From positions 1 to 56,690 of the forward strand of contig JAFWZS010000036.1 in assembly GCA_017522205.1 (NCBI GenBank): 56,690 bases of DNA, in the 5' to 3' direction. Of the stretch, positions 54,577-56,690 are shown piece by piece. Position numbers and translations under genes: made by a program. The first letter of the stretch is position 1; each line of letters begins with the position of its first letter. The notes beneath the pieces are model-generated. The model did not search any database. It was not told where the DNA came from and saw only the letters and a program-made list of their open reading frames with translations. The stretch comes from Clostridia bacterium (lineage in GTDB: Bacteria > Bacillota > Clostridia > Oscillospirales > Acutalibacteraceae).

Positions 54577-54625
54577 CATAAAAATGACCTCCTTGTATTT
54601 GGTAACACCATTTTACAAGGAGGTC
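54577..54625 (-). terminator. Terminator of the HNH_2 gene
   Basis: GACCTCCTTGTA (54586-54597) pairs with TACAAGGAGGTC (54614-54625), a perfect 12-bp stem; on the minus strand ATTTTTATG follows. Confidence 0.85.
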
Positions 54626-54647
54626 TGTGTTTTGTCGAATGTGTGGA

Positions 54648-56171
54648 TTATCCGTTTTTAAATCTTTTTTGTCTGTGATGCTTAAGATAGCCTTTATTTG
54701 CATCAGTTAAATCAATGACCATATTCTCATTAATTCCAAATGCTTCTCGATCTGCTTCACTAAGTTTGTCTGAAATCATAATTTTTCCGTCATTTTCGAA
54801 AGAAATCAAGCCTGAATCAAATAATTTGTCGTGATTAGGACAAAGCAGAAAACCATTTTCAATGTCGAGTTTTTGATTGGGTTCACTTTCACACCAAGGT
54901 CTAATATGACTTGCTATTAACAAATCAGGGTTGCTCGCAGAACATAAACAACACTTTTTATATCTATCTAATAGTTGTTGCCTGAATTTGCTTTGATTGA
55001 CTCTTGATTTAATGATAAGTTCTTGCTCTTTGCCTTCTAAACCACTATCTAGCAAACCTTTTTCGATAGATTCAATATCATCAAATTTATTCGGATAATC
55101 TTGCTGCAGTGGCTCTTCTGGAAACATAGAATTGTGTGTTTCTTTGCTTTCAATATGTACATCTAAAATATCTAAAAACAAGTCATCACTGAGATTATCG
55201 AATTTCTCATCATCAAAAACATCGAGATGACCTTTTACTCGTTCTCTAAAACTGCTAACACTCATCGTACTATGACATCGATTGAGTTCTTTTGAAATTA
55301 TTGAATGTACTAAACTATTGCGATTATTATCAGCGAAAGCACTTTCTAAAGAGATATTATTTTTTACGAGTTCGTGCTTAATTCTATACATCATTCCACT
55401 TACATAAAAATTTGATGGTGAGAGATTAGATCCTATATACTCCATACTTTTTTCTCTTATTTTAGTATAATACGGATGATGCTTATATGAATCTTTAGCT
55501 TTACTTTCTCTATTTCTGTATTCTGTTTTAAAAACGCTGTCTGTATAAAGTCCTTGTGCATCAACCTCAAAAACCCCAAATCTATTAGCACGTTCTAGTG
55601 TGTTTTTCAATGAAAGCTCTTTTAAATCTTGTGCAAGTTGGTTAGAAACAGTAAGTTTATATGAATCTCCGTTATCATCATGCAAAGTAAGAATATTATT
55701 ATTAATATCAGAAGCCCTTAAATTTTTTATAACACTTAAATTATTATTATAAACACCTTCATAAATACATCTAAATAATGCAGAAAAGTATAATGTATTG
55801 AGTTCTTCGTGGTGACTAATACAATACAATAGATTTTGGTATTCCGCATAGGAAATATATTTTTTCTTTGCATTTGGTTTTGCTGCTTGCCACAGGATTT
55901 TTTCATCTATACTATTAATGGTATCGTATAATTCGTTTGTGCTAACGATGTTATTAACAAATAACCATTTTGCATACATCCTAAGAATATAACAGATAGT
56001 CGTAATATCTCTTGGACTGTTTGGTTTTAAGTTTAGAATGAATTGTTCAAATTTTGTAATGTCAAAATCAATTATATCTTCATTGAAGTTTTTAAAAACA
56101 CTTTTAACAACTTTAGCTGAATTATGACTTTGCAATTCTATCGCTTTGATAAAAGCTTCTATATTACTCAT
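54648..56171 (-). CDS. HNH_2 endonuclease with integrase-like N-terminal region
   Basis: A 507-residue protein. The C-terminal nuclease (about 395-460) is of HNH_2 type: Cys407/Cys410, ASHIRPW (His422), DIENGFLLCPNHDKLFD (Asn439, Cys444, His447). Residues about 15-90 look like the helical core-binding domain of tyrosine recombinases, and 105-190 (ISYAEYQNLLYCIS to SVIKNLRASDINNN and KLTVSNQLAQDL) resemble the start of their catalytic domain, but Tyr/Asn stand where box I Arg is expected, and no HxxR or Tyr site is clear. Very A+T-rich, and flanked by direct repeats. It is thus probably a mobile or defence gene; the integrase reading is by eye. Confidence 0.72.
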   Translation of the reverse strand: MSNIEAFIKAIELQSHNSAKVVKSVFKNFNEDIIDFDITKFEQFILNLKPNSPRDITTICYILRMYAKWLFVNNIVSTNELYDTINSIDEKILWQAAKPNAKKKYISYAEYQNLLYCISHHEELNTLYFSALFRCIYEGVYNNNLSVIKNLRASDINNNILTLHDDNGDSYKLTVSNQLAQDLKELSLKNTLERANRFGVFEVDAQGLYTDSVFKTEYRNRESKAKDSYKHHPYYTKIREKSMEYIGSNLSPSNFYVSGMMYRIKHELVKNNISLESAFADNNRNSLVHSIISKELNRCHSTMSVSSFRERVKGHLDVFDDEKFDNLSDDLFLDILDVHIESKETHNSMFPEEPLQQDYPNKFDDIESIEKGLLDSGLEGKEQELIIKSRVNQSKFRQQLLDRYKKCCLCSASNPDLLIASHIRPWCESEPNQKLDIENGFLLCPNHDKLFDSGLISFENDGKIMISDKLSEADREAFGINENMVIDLTDANKGYLKHHRQKRFKNG

Positions 56172-56231
56172 TTCTTCACATCCTTTTACATTATTCTACC
56201 ACGTTTTAACGATATTCTCAACCTACAAACA

Positions 56232-56262
56232 AAAATCCCCACCGATTTCTCGGTGGGGCAAA
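56232..56262 (-). terminator. Terminator of ppdK
   Basis: CCCCACCGA/TCGGTGGGG hairpin (56237-56259) followed on the minus strand by ATTTTTG. It belongs to the proximal copy of the direct repeat. Confidence 0.88.
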
Positions 56263-56292
56263 TTCATTTGTAGATGAATTACTTATTTGCAA
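56251..56292. repeat. Direct repeat, proximal copy, at the intact ppdK 3' end
   Basis: The 42 bases match 54493-54534 with one mismatch (G56270 against A54512). It spans the last codons and stop of ppdK and one arm of its terminator. The 1.76 kb between matching points holds the HNH_2 gene only. Confidence 0.85.
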
Positions 56293-56690
56293 TTGCTGCC
56301 TGAGCTGCAGCAAGTCTTGCGATGGGCACACGGAAGGGTGAGCATGATACATAGTCGAGGCCAATCTTGTGGCAGAACTCAACTGATGAGGGGTCACCGC
56401 CGTGTTCACCGCAGATACCGCAGTGGAGCTTAGCGTTAACGGGCTTACCAAGCTTGATGGACATTTCCATAAGCTTACCAACACCTGTCTGGTCGAGCTT
56501 AGCAAAGGGATCGTTTTCGAAGATCTTTGCATCGTAGTAAGCATCGAGGAACTTACCGGCGTCGTCACGGCTGAAGCCGAATGTCATCTGAGTAAGGTCG
56601 TTTGTACCGAAGCAGAAGAAGTCAGCTTCCTTAGCGATCTCATCAGCTGTGAGACATGCTCTGGGAATTTCGATCATTGTACCAACTTCA
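56279..56690 (-). CDS. ppdK: Pyruvate, phosphate dikinase, C-terminal part (runs off the window)
   Basis: The last 136 or so residues of PPDK, which interconverts pyruvate, ATP and phosphate with PEP, AMP and pyrophosphate. The 5' end lies beyond the right edge. The PEP-site motif [16 protein letters not shown] with its catalytic Cys, [11 protein letters not shown], and the end [18 protein letters not shown] are intact. The residues just before MIEIPRA continue in frame (EVGT), so the methionine at 56677 is internal. Together with pyk it allows pyrophosphate-linked glycolysis or PEP supply, as is common in anaerobes. Confidence 0.96.
   Translation of the reverse strand, partial: EVGTMIEIPRACLTADEIAKEADFFCFGTNDLTQMTFGFSRDDAGKFLDAYYDAKIFENDPFAKLDQTGVGKLMEMSIKLGKPVNAKLHCGICGEHGGDPSSVEFCHKIGLDYVSCSPFRVPIARLAAAQAAIANK

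Overview
The window looks like chromosomal DNA of a low-to-mid GC, anaerobic Gram-positive bacterium of class Clostridia, most likely an uncultured gut member of the Oscillospirales/Ruminococcaceae (inference). Signs are strong AAGGAGG-type ribosome sites, many near-consensus TTGACA/TATAAT promoters with 16-18 bp spacers, T-tailed hairpin terminators, a dihydroxy-acid dehydratase of the apparently oxygen-labile [4Fe-4S] type, pyruvate phosphate dikinase next to pyruvate kinase, and many glycoside hydrolases. No tRNA, rRNA, CRISPR array or phage structural gene was seen.

Layout. 0.2-3.9 kb: a YerB-like DUF3048 protein, a secreted alpha/beta hydrolase and a DUF815 AAA+ ATPase. 2.7-9.4 kb: a leftward branched-chain amino acid operon, ridA-ilvB-ilvN-ilvC-ilvD-AAA. 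9.5-13.9 kb: housekeeping genes (DUF1893, pyk, trmB, pth, rlmB). 13.9-21.1 kb: a rightward run of a degenerate P-type-ATPase-like membrane protein, an ABC ATPase and permease, and a large GH2 beta-galactosidase. 21.1-29.1 kb: a microprotein, an RlmD-type methyltransferase, an HNH nuclease fusion, a lipase-like hydrolase, a two-component system with a Cthe_2159-like beta-helix protein, yebC and tspO. 29.1-37.8 kb: a zinc-ribbon/SH3 protein, a strong candidate small RNA, a uracil/xanthine-type permease, an ATC-hydrolase-like protein, alkaline phosphatase, an MFS transporter, secreted proteins, a LiaF/LiaG-like pair and a His-rich repeat microprotein. 37.9-54.4 kb: a scattered sugar and ester metabolism region (DUF2804, Ntn amidase, GH31, a Cys-type hydrolase, sulfatase, AraC regulator, GPH symporter, GH2). 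54.5-56.7 kb: the 3' end of ppdK, followed by an HNH gene lying between two copies of the ppdK 3' end.

How it works together. The ilv genes plus RidA make valine/isoleucine precursors and remove reactive enamines. The AraC-GPH symporter-GH2 trio is a self-contained sugar uptake and hydrolysis unit; GH31 and sulfatase genes nearby have their own promoters. The LiaFG-like pair, the two-component system and the secreted hydrolases belong to the cell envelope.

The most unusual points are: (1) a 1.5 kb gene for a possible integrase-fold/HNH_2 fusion flanked by 42-bp near-identical direct repeats that duplicate the ppdK 3' end and terminator; (2) a P1B-type ATPase lookalike that has lost every catalytic motif, coupled to an ABC exporter; (3) a 126-nt leftward RNA with a fully paired 5' stem, two unpaired CU-rich anti-Shine-Dalgarno segments and a terminator; (4) paired alpha/beta hydrolases with Ser versus Cys nucleophiles; and (5) several dispersed intergenic repeats. 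Functions are read from sequence only; no database search was possible.
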